Shown here: in pieces, positions 7,911 through 13,880 of the stretch
How positions within the stretch are numbered: position 1 is the stretch's first letter
How the letters are laid out: every line of letters starts with the position of its first letter
Assembly (NCBI GenBank): GCA_036567085.1
Contig: DATCVG010000087.1
Location: 1 to 13,880 of the forward strand
Source of the DNA: Methylopumilus sp036567085
GTDB lineage: Bacteria; Pseudomonadota; Gammaproteobacteria; Burkholderiales; Methylophilaceae
Direction: 5' to 3'
DNA: 13,880 bases
Notes under the pieces: generated by a model
Told to the model about the DNA's origin: nothing
The model's database searches: none
Seen by the model: the letters and a program-made list of their open reading frames with translations, nothing else
Program-made: the position numbers and the translations under genes

Positions 7911-8771
7911 ATGAAATTGAAAATAAAATTTTCATTAATAATTCTTAGTATTTTTTTCTCAAACAATATCATTTCAAAGGAAATAAATAAGTCCTGCGAT
8001 GAACTATTAAGAGAGAACAAGTATGAAGAAGCATTAAAAACAAAAAAAGCCGAATATAAAGCTGCCTTTTGTCACGGACAAGCTCATTTAAAACTTCATC
8101 ATTACGACGACGCTTTAAATAATTTTAAGTTAGCTAATAAATTAGCAAAAAATAATATTGATCATGCTATGGCTGATTTATTTGAAGGGATAACTTTAAA
8201 GGAAGCCAGCAAGTTTGATGAAGCTCTCTTGTATTTTAAAAATTCTATTTCGCGTGCTGATGTAAATAAAACATTCAAGCGTCTTAACTTAGTTGAAATA
8301 GGAGAAATTTTATTGCTTCTCACCAAACATGAGGAAGCAGCAAATACATTTCTTGAAGCCTATGGACTTGCTGCAAATGATGATGAACGGGCTTTTGATT
8401 TGGATCGAGTTGCTTTTGCTTATGCTTCAATGAGAAATTTCACTAAAGCAATCGAATACGAATTAAAGGCCAATTTAGCATTTGAGCGAACAGGCTTACT
8501 TGGTGAATATGCAGACTCTGGTATTAATCTCGCTTTGTATTACATTGAAGTTAATGATCTTATCCCTGCTGAAAGAACGCTTTTAAAATTTGAAAAACTT
8601 GCTAGAGAGAATGGGGGAATGTATTACCTCGCTAAAGTTTTATATGCGGAAAGTAAATATTACAAAAAGAAATCTAATGGCGAGCTTAGCAAATCAAAAT
8701 TGGATGAAGCGAATAAGATTGCTAATGATATTGGGGCGGAGGACTTAAAGGCACTTTTCCAAGCCATATGA
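7911..8771 (+). CDS. Exported TPR-repeat protein of unknown function
   Basis: I do not recognise a named family. The first 22 or so residues form a signal peptide: basic MKLKIK, then a hydrophobic run SLIILSIFF, with likely cleavage near the serine at residue 22, so the product should be periplasmic. There is no lipobox. The rest is helical with degenerate tetratricopeptide repeats, roughly at 30-45, 53-83, 86-116, 124-155, 158-190, 196-231 and 237-270. Typical TPR alternation of small residues with Tyr, Phe and Ala is clear in HYDDALNNFKLA, KFDEALLYFKNS and NFTKAIEYELKA. The only two cysteines, C29 and C54, could form a disulfide after export. It starts 5 bases after ligA and so closes the smc-zipA-ligA operon; a GGAG 17 bases upstream is a distant Shine-Dalgarno. 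TPRs bind peptides, so a scaffold or envelope role is possible but not shown. Confidence 0.85.
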   Translation: MKLKIKFSLIILSIFFSNNIISKEINKSCDELLRENKYEEALKTKKAEYKAAFCHGQAHLKLHHYDDALNNFKLANKLAKNNIDHAMADLFEGITLKEASKFDEALLYFKNSISRADVNKTFKRLNLVEIGEILLLLTKHEEAANTFLEAYGLAANDDERAFDLDRVAFAYASMRNFTKAIEYELKANLAFERTGLLGEYADSGINLALYYIEVNDLIPAERTLLKFEKLARENGGMYYLAKVLYAESKYYKKKSNGELSKSKLDEANKIANDIGAEDLKALFQAI

Positions 8772-8834
8772 TTTTAGGTGTGTAGATTATTTTACATAAT
8801 ATACATTATACGAAGTCATAGAGCACTTAAAGGC
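8772..8834. other. Convergent intergenic gap without a clear terminator
   Basis: This 63-base gap lies between the ends of two converging operons. The only small hairpin visible is ATAAT/ATTAT with a 4-base loop, near 8799-8812, all A-T pairs and without a following T run. I see no convincing intrinsic terminator for either strand. Confidence 0.5.
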
Positions 8835-9059
8835 TTATCTTTGGAAGTCTTTAAACTGTCTAGGCAATTTATCTTCCTGGACTACAAACTCCATACCTGC
8901 CATAGAACCTACAAAAATTCCTAATTTATACTGCATTCGAATTTTGACTGTATTTAAGGAAATTTCTAATTGATCCTTTACCTTATAATTCAGGATGTAT
9001 CCAATTACCTTTTTACCATTGTCGGTACAAATCACTTCAACGGCGTCCTGATTATCCAT
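8835..9059 (-). CDS. Small hypothetical protein, 74 residues
   Basis: I do not recognise this protein. It has no signal peptide or convincing membrane segment, so it should be cytoplasmic. Alternating hydrophobic residues suggest a small all-beta fold: AVEVICT at 6-12, KKVIGYIL at 16-23, QLEISL at 30-35, VKIRMQY at 38-44, then GIFVGSMAGMEFVV at 47-60 and a charged tail ending FKDFQR. A small barrel is possible, but the RxxxR and D/NxSxxG motifs of PilZ domains are absent. It starts 9 bases after the 82-residue gene; AGAAAG lies about 7 bases before its ATG as a weak ribosome binding site. It is the last gene of the operon. Coding is supported by the packed operon position and by the lack of any better reading on either strand, not by homology. 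Confidence 0.7.
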   Translation of the reverse strand: MDNQDAVEVICTDNGKKVIGYILNYKVKDQLEISLNTVKIRMQYKLGIFVGSMAGMEFVVQEDKLPRQFKDFQR

Positions 9060-9068
9060 AAGAGCTTT

Positions 9069-9317
9069 CTATAAATTATTTTGTATATTGATAAGTTCTT
9101 GTATAGGGTCGTTATATGCTTCGAAGGATTGTTGTGCCCTTTCATACCAATAACGGCTATTGGACTCATCACCTTCGATTTTATGAAGTACGGCATGGAT
9201 CCAGTAAGCTTGCCTAGAATGTAAGTCTTGAACGATTTTGTGAGATGCATCCCACGCATCGTTTAGCGCGAAAACAATCGCTTGGTTAAGTAGCTCTTTC
9301 TGTGATGAGCCACGCAT
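9069..9317 (-). CDS. Small hypothetical protein with W-H...WIHA-LH-EGD-YWY motif, 82 residues
   Basis: The function is unknown to me. The sequence is helical and TPR-like in rhythm, with a strikingly patterned core: W22-D23 and H26, Q30, then WIHAVLHKIEGD at 39-50, N53 and YWYERA at 56-61. This density of Trp, His and Tyr looks like a conserved ligand- or partner-binding surface; I have the impression of similar small uncharacterised proteins elsewhere in Proteobacteria, but cannot check it. It has no signal peptide or membrane segment. It begins 5 bases after the 123-residue gene and is followed after 9 bases by the 74-residue gene. No good Shine-Dalgarno is seen before its ATG, so it may rely on coupled translation. 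The overlapping longer reading at 9032-9259 on the same strand lacks this pattern and is a frame shadow. Confidence 0.78.
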   Translation of the reverse strand: MRGSSQKELLNQAIVFALNDAWDASHKIVQDLHSRQAYWIHAVLHKIEGDESNSRYWYERAQQSFEAYNDPIQELINIQNNL

Positions 9318-9322
9318 AGAGC

Positions 9323-9694
9323 TTAGCGGCTATTAAAGAAGCCTATGTTATAGACTTTACCATCCATAATTGTTAATTCAGTCTGTTTCCAGGTATTTTT
9401 TTCATCTGACTTTACAAGATTATTGTAATACCACATCTCGACATTGACCCGCTTATTAGGGTTTGATTTATCTACTGTCGGTCTTCCAATTACGGAACTA
9501 GCATTAGTAGGTTTCACTGAAATTTCTTTTTTAGCCGGTTCACCTAAAATTTGAAGTACTTTTTCTTTTGATTTAGCCCCGAAAGTATCTAAAAACTCAT
9601 TTTCTGTATATAGTTTTTTTCCTTCAGCTAATACTTGAAAAGAAAATCCTAATGCTATGAATATAAATAATATTTTTTTAAATAATTTAGACAT
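9323..9694 (-). CDS. Small secreted/periplasmic protein with BamE-like features
   Basis: The 123-residue product opens with a good Sec signal peptide: SKLFKK, then a hydrophobic core IFIALGFSF, and cleavage expected after VLA at residue 23. There is no lipobox cysteine, so it should be soluble in the periplasm. The mature part has a helix SKEKVLQILGEP (42-53), a variable loop with RPTVDKSNPNKR, then strands VEMWYYNN (85-92), KQTELTIMDGKV (103-114) and YNIGFF. Helix ending in LGEP, then W-Y strands, then an L-x-I-x-DGKV strand, is the order seen in BamE/SmpA-type domains; this is a by-eye resemblance only. A good AAAGG Shine-Dalgarno lies 5 bases before the ATG, just past the stop of the MBL hydrolase gene 8 bases upstream. 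It probably does not substitute for BamE, which is a lipoprotein. Confidence 0.8.
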   Translation of the reverse strand: MSKLFKKILFIFIALGFSFQVLAEGKKLYTENEFLDTFGAKSKEKVLQILGEPAKKEISVKPTNASSVIGRPTVDKSNPNKRVNVEMWYYNNLVKSDEKNTWKQTELTIMDGKVYNIGFFNSR

Positions 9695-9702
9695 ATTAAC
9701 CT

Positions 9703-10476
9703 TTAATTGATAATAATTTTAAGCCCGTCATATCCAACATCGATATGGTCAGGTAATTCTTTTTTTAATGCCTCATATTCTAAATCATGTGTCATATGAA
9801 TCAAATATGTTTTCTTTGCTTTTATTCGATTAGCGAAAATTAAACTTTGCTCGAGATTGATATGCGTGTGATGCTCTTTAACACGTAAACAGTCCAAGAG
9901 TAGGATGTCTAAATCATCTAAAAGGTTCAGTGAGTTGTCAGGAATATCGGATACATCAGTGAGATAAGCTAAATTTCCAATGCGATAACCATAGATTTCT
10001 GATTTTCCATGTGTAACAGGAATTGGCGTTACAAGTTCGCCAAAAAGCTCAAATGGATCATTGACTGGCATTGCTTTTAAAACAGGCATTTCCCAAAACC
10101 CTTTAGGTTCGTTCAATGTATAGCCAAATTTTAATGCAATGTGCTCAATTGACTCTTTTTTTCCGTATAAAGGTATTTGCATTTTGTGTAACTGACAAAA
10201 AGCTCTTAAATCATCTATACCATGAAGATGATCTGCGTGAGTATGTGTATAAAGCACAGCATCAACTCTTGGGATTGATTCTCTTAGAGATTGAAAACGT
10301 AAATCAGGGCTTGTATCAATAAGAATATGCTCGCCTGATTTTAATTTAATAAGAGATGAGCAACGCGTACGCTTATTTTTCGGATTGACAGATAAGCAAG
10401 TTTCACAATTACATCCAACAACAGGGGTGCCCGCGCTTGATCCACTTCCAAGAATGGTTAATTCGAAGGACGGCAT
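9703..10476 (-). CDS. MBL-fold metallo-hydrolase, PhnP-like phosphodiesterase
   Basis: This 257-residue cytoplasmic enzyme has the metallo-beta-lactamase fold. The metal motif HTHADH puts ligands at H78, H80, D82 and H83, followed by GIDDLR. H156 (PVTHGKS), D174 (LTDVSD) and a C-terminal H230 (IHMTHD) complete the two-metal site. Near the N-terminus GTPVVGCNCETC (17-27) supplies cysteines of the structural zinc site known from PhnP, and CSSLIKL follows. PhnP proper cleaves phosphoribosyl cyclic phosphate, but no phosphonate (phn) genes are nearby, so the substrate here is unknown; RNase Z-like or cyclic-nucleotide phosphodiesterase activity is also possible. Its first 19 bases lie inside tatD in another frame; no later start would keep the first beta strand, so this start is preferred. 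It probably belongs to the mltG-tmk-holB-tatD operon. Confidence 0.9.
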   Translation of the reverse strand: MPSFELTILGSGSSAGTPVVGCNCETCLSVNPKNKRTRCSSLIKLKSGEHILIDTSPDLRFQSLRESIPRVDAVLYTHTHADHLHGIDDLRAFCQLHKMQIPLYGKKESIEHIALKFGYTLNEPKGFWEMPVLKAMPVNDPFELFGELVTPIPVTHGKSEIYGYRIGNLAYLTDVSDIPDNSLNLLDDLDILLLDCLRVKEHHTHINLEQSLIFANRIKAKKTYLIHMTHDLEYEALKKELPDHIDVGYDGLKIIIN

Positions 10477-11243
10477 TTTGAAAAAAGCTTAAAGAAATTT
10501 TGTGTGGTTAGGTCACCAACTTCTTCCACTGAAATATTTTTTAGTTTTGCAATTTCTTCTGCCACATGAATCACATTCGATGGATCATTTATTTTACCTC
10601 GATAAGGTACAGGCGCTAGATATGGAGAGTCAGTCTCAATAAGAATTCGATCAAGCGGAACAGCTTTCACAACATCTTTAAGATCTGTTGCATTTTTAAA
10701 TGTCACAATGCCTGAAAATGAAATATAAAAATTAAGTTTAATGGCCTCAATAGCTACATCAAGGGATTCTGTAAAACAGTGCATTACACCCCCTACATGA
10801 TTTGCGCCCTCCTCTCGCATAATTTTTAAAGTATCCTCTGCTGCATTTCGAGTATGAATAATAAGAGGTAAATTTGATTGAATAGCCGCTTTAATATGTG
10901 TTCTAAAGCGATCCCTTTGCCATGTAAGATCACCTTGCACTCTAAAATAATCTAGTCCAGTTTCGCCAATAGCTACAACCTTATTATTCCCTTTGGCAAA
11001 GTGACATAACTCCTCCACAGAGGGCTCCTCAATATCTTCGTAATCTGGATGAACGCCAACAGATGCAAAAATATGTGGGTAGGTATCAGCAATCTTAAAT
11101 ATATCAGGTAATTTGTCTAAAGTAACACTCACACATAAGGCATGGGTAACTTTATTAGATAACATTTTCGAAAGAATAGAATCTATATTTTGATAAAGCT
11201 CTGGAAAATTAATATGGCAATGAGAATCTACAAAGCTTGTCAT
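10458..11243 (-). CDS. tatD: TatD-family metal-dependent DNase
   Basis: TatD enzymes are TIM-barrel hydrolases with 3'-5' exonuclease or deoxyribonuclease activity, linked to DNA repair and clearance of damaged DNA; despite the name they are not needed for Tat export. The 261 residues match the usual length of about 260. The metal ligands are all visible: H8 and H10 in DSHCHINF, E94 in GETGLDYF, H130 in IIHTRNA, H155 in MHCFTES, and D205 in ETDSPYLAP. PYRGKINDPSNV after the last ligand is typical of the family. The start overlaps the holB stop by 4 bases (ATGA), and the next gene starts inside its 3' end. In E. coli the orthologue ycfH occupies the same position after holB, so this gene may be a YcfH rather than strict TatD orthologue. 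Confidence 0.95.
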   Translation of the reverse strand: MTSFVDSHCHINFPELYQNIDSILSKMLSNKVTHALCVSVTLDKLPDIFKIADTYPHIFASVGVHPDYEDIEEPSVEELCHFAKGNNKVVAIGETGLDYFRVQGDLTWQRDRFRTHIKAAIQSNLPLIIHTRNAAEDTLKIMREEGANHVGGVMHCFTESLDVAIEAIKLNFYISFSGIVTFKNATDLKDVVKAVPLDRILIETDSPYLAPVPYRGKINDPSNVIHVAEEIAKLKNISVEEVGDLTTQNFFKLFSKCRPSN

Positions 11244-12232
11244 GATGGCTCAAAAATTTGTTTGTATTTAATAAAAATGTTTTGCAGTTGAAGTTCCTGA
11301 TTCACTGGGTGTGATGCAATTTTTTTTAATTCATTTAATTCGTTTGTAAATAAAAGTAAGGCATTCAAATTAATTTGTTTTGCTTGAGAGTGAATGTACT
11401 TCTCTTCCTTTGTAAAATAATAACTCTGTTGCGTATGAAAGTTTAGCAATAAATCAAAAGTCCATTTTTGAATCATATTTAATGTCCAATCAAGCCCTTG
11501 AGTCAGAATCGCATAATTAACTTTCGTGATATCGATATTATGGCCTTGAGATAATAATTGGGTAACAACCTCGCGCTCCGGTTTATTTTCTAATTCTTTA
11601 ATAGCAGTAAATGGTGAGCCACCAGTAAATGAGAGCAAACTTTCTTCATGGGCTATATTTTGATCAATCAAAAATAATTTAGCCTCATCTAATGACGGGC
11701 CTCTAAGGTCTAATAATTGGCAACGACTTCGGATAGTAGCAATGAGTTTTTGTATTTGGCTTGATATAAGAATGAATAGGGTATTTTCTGGTGGCTCCTC
11801 TAAAATTTTAAGCAGCGCATTAGATGCTGCCTGATTAAGGGAGTCTGCTGGCTCAATCAAAACAACACGTTTACCACTTTCTTGATGAGCTGAAAGTTCA
11901 AGATATTCTGAGAGTTCTCGAATTTGATCAATTACAATACTCTTTTTACGAATAGTTTTTCTTTTTGATGATTCATCATCCTCACTTTCAATAGGGGCGA
12001 TATGTTTGAAATCAGGATGTGACTCAGGAAACCACTCGCAACTTGAACATACCTCGCAAGGAAAATGATTAGCAAGAGGGTTTTGACATAAATATGATTT
12101 TGTAAATTTCATTGCAAAATCATATTTTCCAATACCTTCTTTGCCTTTTAGAATTAACGCGTGGGGAAGCTTTTCATTTTCATGAATAGCAATCCAAGCA
12201 TCTTTAAACCAAGGGTAAATAGAGTTCATCAT
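11240..12232 (-). CDS. holB: DNA polymerase III clamp loader subunit delta'
   Basis: Delta' is a rigid, non-hydrolysing subunit of the clamp loader that opens and places the beta clamp on primed DNA. The 330-residue protein shows the AAA+ layout. A P-loop-like GKEGIGKY is at 30-37, where Y37 stands in place of the usual Ser or Thr. The zinc module uses C49, C59, C62 and C65. NQAASNALLKILEEPP is at 133-148. The SRC motif at 169-171 supplies the arginine finger to the neighbouring ATPase subunit. A highly charged loop (about 83-97) precedes the sensor region. The helical collar-forming C-terminal domain follows from about 210. A degenerate P-loop is normal for delta'. The ATG overlaps the tmk stop (ATGA); a second ATG follows immediately, so the start could be one codon later. 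Confidence 0.94.
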   Translation of the reverse strand: MMNSIYPWFKDAWIAIHENEKLPHALILKGKEGIGKYDFAMKFTKSYLCQNPLANHFPCEVCSSCEWFPESHPDFKHIAPIESEDDESSKRKTIRKKSIVIDQIRELSEYLELSAHQESGKRVVLIEPADSLNQAASNALLKILEEPPENTLFILISSQIQKLIATIRSRCQLLDLRGPSLDEAKLFLIDQNIAHEESLLSFTGGSPFTAIKELENKPEREVVTQLLSQGHNIDITKVNYAILTQGLDWTLNMIQKWTFDLLLNFHTQQSYYFTKEEKYIHSQAKQINLNALLLFTNELNELKKIASHPVNQELQLQNIFIKYKQIFEPS

Positions 12233-12843
12233 AAAATAGATTTAATTGCCTTAATGACATCTTGAGCAACAGATTCAATAGCTTGATTTGCATTAATAAT
12301 CTTATAACGATTAGGATTTTGTCTCGCGAGGTCGAGGTATACATTTCTAAGGCGATTAAAAAAAGATTCATCTTCTTTTTCAAACTTATCGGGAGATCTA
12401 TTTTTCTTTAAACGTTCAATACTTATTTCTACAGGTAAATCAAATAACAAAGTAAGATCAGCCTTGAGTTCTGGATGCACCCACGATTCAAGCGCTTCAA
12501 TTTTAGAATAAGATACTTGTTTACCACCATATTGATAAGCGTAGGTAGCATCAGTAAAACGATCAGATACTACAAATACACCCTTATCAAGTGCTGGCTT
12601 GATAATTTCTGCGATATGTTGCTTTCTAGCTGCAAACATAAGAAGTGTTTCTGTTTCAGGATCCATCTCATCATGAAGAAGCAATTCTCTTAATTTTTCT
12701 CCAAGTTTTGTTCCTCCAGGCTCTCTTGTTCTTATAACCTCAATTTTTTGTAATTCGAGAAAAGATATAACTTCGTCAATATGCGTACTTTTTCCTGCAC
12801 CATCCACGCCTTCAAATGTAATAAATTTTCCTTTGTTTATCAT
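12229..12843 (-). CDS. tmk: Thymidylate kinase
   Basis: Tmk phosphorylates dTMP to dTDP with ATP, the last dedicated step of dTTP synthesis. The 204-residue length is standard. The P-loop EGVDGAGKST is at 11-20 with K18. TREPGGTKLGE (39-49) is the conserved dTMP-side motif. DRF at 94-96 and the following TDATYAYQYGGK carry the acid and Tyr/Gln residues that bind the thymidine. FDLPVEISIERL and the lid region with basic residues (KKNRSPDKFE) come next. Its start overlaps the mltG stop by 4 bases and its stop overlaps holB by 4 bases, so translation is likely coupled in the chain mltG-tmk-holB-tatD. Confidence 0.97.
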   Translation of the reverse strand: MINKGKFITFEGVDGAGKSTHIDEVISFLELQKIEVIRTREPGGTKLGEKLRELLLHDEMDPETETLLMFAARKQHIAEIIKPALDKGVFVVSDRFTDATYAYQYGGKQVSYSKIEALESWVHPELKADLTLLFDLPVEISIERLKKNRSPDKFEKEDESFFNRLRNVYLDLARQNPNRYKIINANQAIESVAQDVIKAIKSIL

Positions 12844-13820
12844 TTAATCTGATACTTTCTGACAGCATTATTATGTTCATTTAAATTAGCAGAAAAGTAA
12901 TGTGTGCCATCACCCTTGCCCACAAAAAAAAGAGCTTCTGTTTTTGTGGGGTGAAGAGCAGCTCGAATAGAAATTAACCCTGGCATTGTTATAGGACCTG
13001 GAGGCAATCCTTCTCTTGTATATGTATTGTAAGGTGTGTCCGTAATCAAATCCTTTTTTGTAATATCTCCAGTAAACTTTTTACCGAGTCCATATATTAC
13101 TGTAGGATCGCTCTGTAATTTCATATTAATACTTAATCGATTTACAAATACTCCAGAGATAAGATTCGCTTCTATTGACTTACCTGTTTCTTTTTCAATA
13201 ATAGAAGCCATTGTGAGAGCTTCATAGCTATTTTTGTAGGGGACCTCCTCTGATCGATGAGCCCATTCATAATTTAATTTTTTTTGCATCGACTTATAAG
13301 CTCTTTTTAAAATTTCGATGTCGGTAGTATTTCTACTGAAATAATAAGTGTCAGGAAAAAATTGTCCTTCAGCTGACTCAAAAGGGATTCCAACTGCTAT
13401 AGCAATAGCTTTTGTATCGTAGGGGTTCATTGTTTTTTTGATACTATCGTTCGCTTTAATTTTTTCTAACATCGAATGAAGATCTTGTCCTTCTATAAAA
13501 GTAATAGAGCCTTCAGTGGCGCGCCCATCGACAAAAGATTTCAATAATTGGTAAGGCGTAATATTTGGATTAAGATTATAATTCCCAGGCCTTAGTTTTC
13601 TGGACTGTCCCAAAGCTTTGGTAAGTATAATAAATCTCCAAGGTTCATTGAGAATTTTTTCATCAACGAGCTGAAAAGCAATCCTTTTTAAACTGCTGCC
13701 AGATTCAATTTCTATAGACAAATCTGATTTATTGATTTGAAGTGGTGTGATTAGAAATTGAACAATCCAAATTAAGATGGGAATAAAAAGAATTATCAGC
13801 CTAATAAGCCATTTTTTCAT
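12840..13820 (-). CDS. mltG: Endolytic murein transglycosylase MltG
   Basis: MltG cuts nascent glycan strands in the periplasm and is thought to end their polymerisation, setting strand length. The protein has 326 residues. A membrane anchor lies at about 5-24 (LIRLIILFIPILIWIVQFLI) and the rest is periplasmic. A LysM-like N-terminal domain spans about 33-100, with SGSSLKRIAFQLV and LRPGNYNL. The catalytic YceG domain has EGQFFPDTYYF (151-161) and MASIIEKETG (204-213), where E209 corresponds to the essential glutamate of E. coli MltG. LQSDPTVIYG, TPYNTYTREGLPPGPI and the ending GDGTHYFSANLNEHNNAV are all family hallmarks. Databases often mislabel this family as aminodeoxychorismate lyase because pabC is its neighbour in many genomes. 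It overlaps the genes on both sides by 4 bases. Confidence 0.96.
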   Translation of the reverse strand: MKKWLIRLIILFIPILIWIVQFLITPLQINKSDLSIEIESGSSLKRIAFQLVDEKILNEPWRFIILTKALGQSRKLRPGNYNLNPNITPYQLLKSFVDGRATEGSITFIEGQDLHSMLEKIKANDSIKKTMNPYDTKAIAIAVGIPFESAEGQFFPDTYYFSRNTTDIEILKRAYKSMQKKLNYEWAHRSEEVPYKNSYEALTMASIIEKETGKSIEANLISGVFVNRLSINMKLQSDPTVIYGLGKKFTGDITKKDLITDTPYNTYTREGLPPGPITMPGLISIRAALHPTKTEALFFVGKGDGTHYFSANLNEHNNAVRKYQIK

Positions 13821-13880
13821 GTATTAAAATTCTCGAGTGATTGGTTAAATAGTGAAGCTAATTCTTGATGCTGCCAAAGC
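13817..13880 (-). CDS. 3' end of an unidentified gene upstream of mltG
   Basis: Only the last 20 codons are inside the window, reading LWQHQELASLFNQSLENFNT and ending in a TGA that overlaps the mltG ATG by 4 bases. That ATGA junction matches the three others in this operon, which supports real coding. By position it may be pabC (aminodeoxychorismate lyase) or a ygfZ-type folate-binding protein, the two genes I know to precede mltG in Proteobacteria; the short tail does not decide. Confidence 0.55.
   Translation of the reverse strand, partial: LWQHQELASLFNQSLENFNT

Noticed and set aside
8835..9059. Calling the 74-residue protein a relocated PilZ domain
   Set aside because: It is too short and lacks the RxxxR and D/NxSxxG c-di-GMP motifs; only a vague all-beta pattern is shared.
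9032..9259. 75-residue minus-strand open frame overlapping two small genes
   Set aside because: It shares the strand but not the frame of the 82- and 74-residue genes and lacks the patterned motif; treated as a shadow.
12121..12144. Loss of function in holB because Walker A has Tyr for Ser/Thr
   Set aside because: Delta' subunits do not need to hydrolyse ATP and often have altered P-loops; the SRC arginine and zinc cysteines are intact.

Overview
The window is a low-GC (by eye about one third G+C), tightly packed piece of bacterial chromosome made almost wholly of housekeeping genes. The order smc-zipA-ligA, the block mltG-tmk-holB-tatD and the protein sequences point to a betaproteobacterium. 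The AT-richness and near-absence of spacers suggest a streamlined lineage such as the Methylophilaceae (OM43 / Methylopumilus type); that placement is inference. I see no transposon, phage, CRISPR array or obvious island, and no gene-free stretch reaches 300 bases.

Left part, minus strand (1-1265): a ppa gene (inorganic pyrophosphatase) cut by the window edge, then tRNA-Glu(UUC) and tRNA-Ala(GGC), transcribed Ala first from a good sigma-70-type promoter that begins a few bases after the stop codon of queF. A 9-bp hairpin lies between the two tRNAs. queF makes the queuosine precursor preQ1. A short region separates queF from the divergent smc gene and holds overlapping -10 elements on the two strands.

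Middle part, plus strand (1344-8771): smc (chromosome organisation), zipA (FtsZ membrane anchor), ligA (NAD-dependent DNA ligase) and an exported TPR-repeat protein. They lie 0-22 bases apart, so they look like one operon. ZipA shows what appears to be an internal duplication of its FtsZ-binding fold, the most interesting protein-level signal here.

Right part, minus strand (8835-13880): the 3' end of an unidentified gene, then mltG, tmk, holB and tatD, each overlapping the next by exactly 4 bases (ATGA). They are followed by an MBL-fold hydrolase overlapping tatD by 19 bases, then three small genes: a secreted protein with a BamE-like look, an 82-residue W/H/YWY-motif protein, and a 74-residue protein. 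The two operons converge on a 63-base gap with no convincing intrinsic terminator. I found no clearly new defence, mobile or biosynthetic system; the findings are modest and most are hypotheses.
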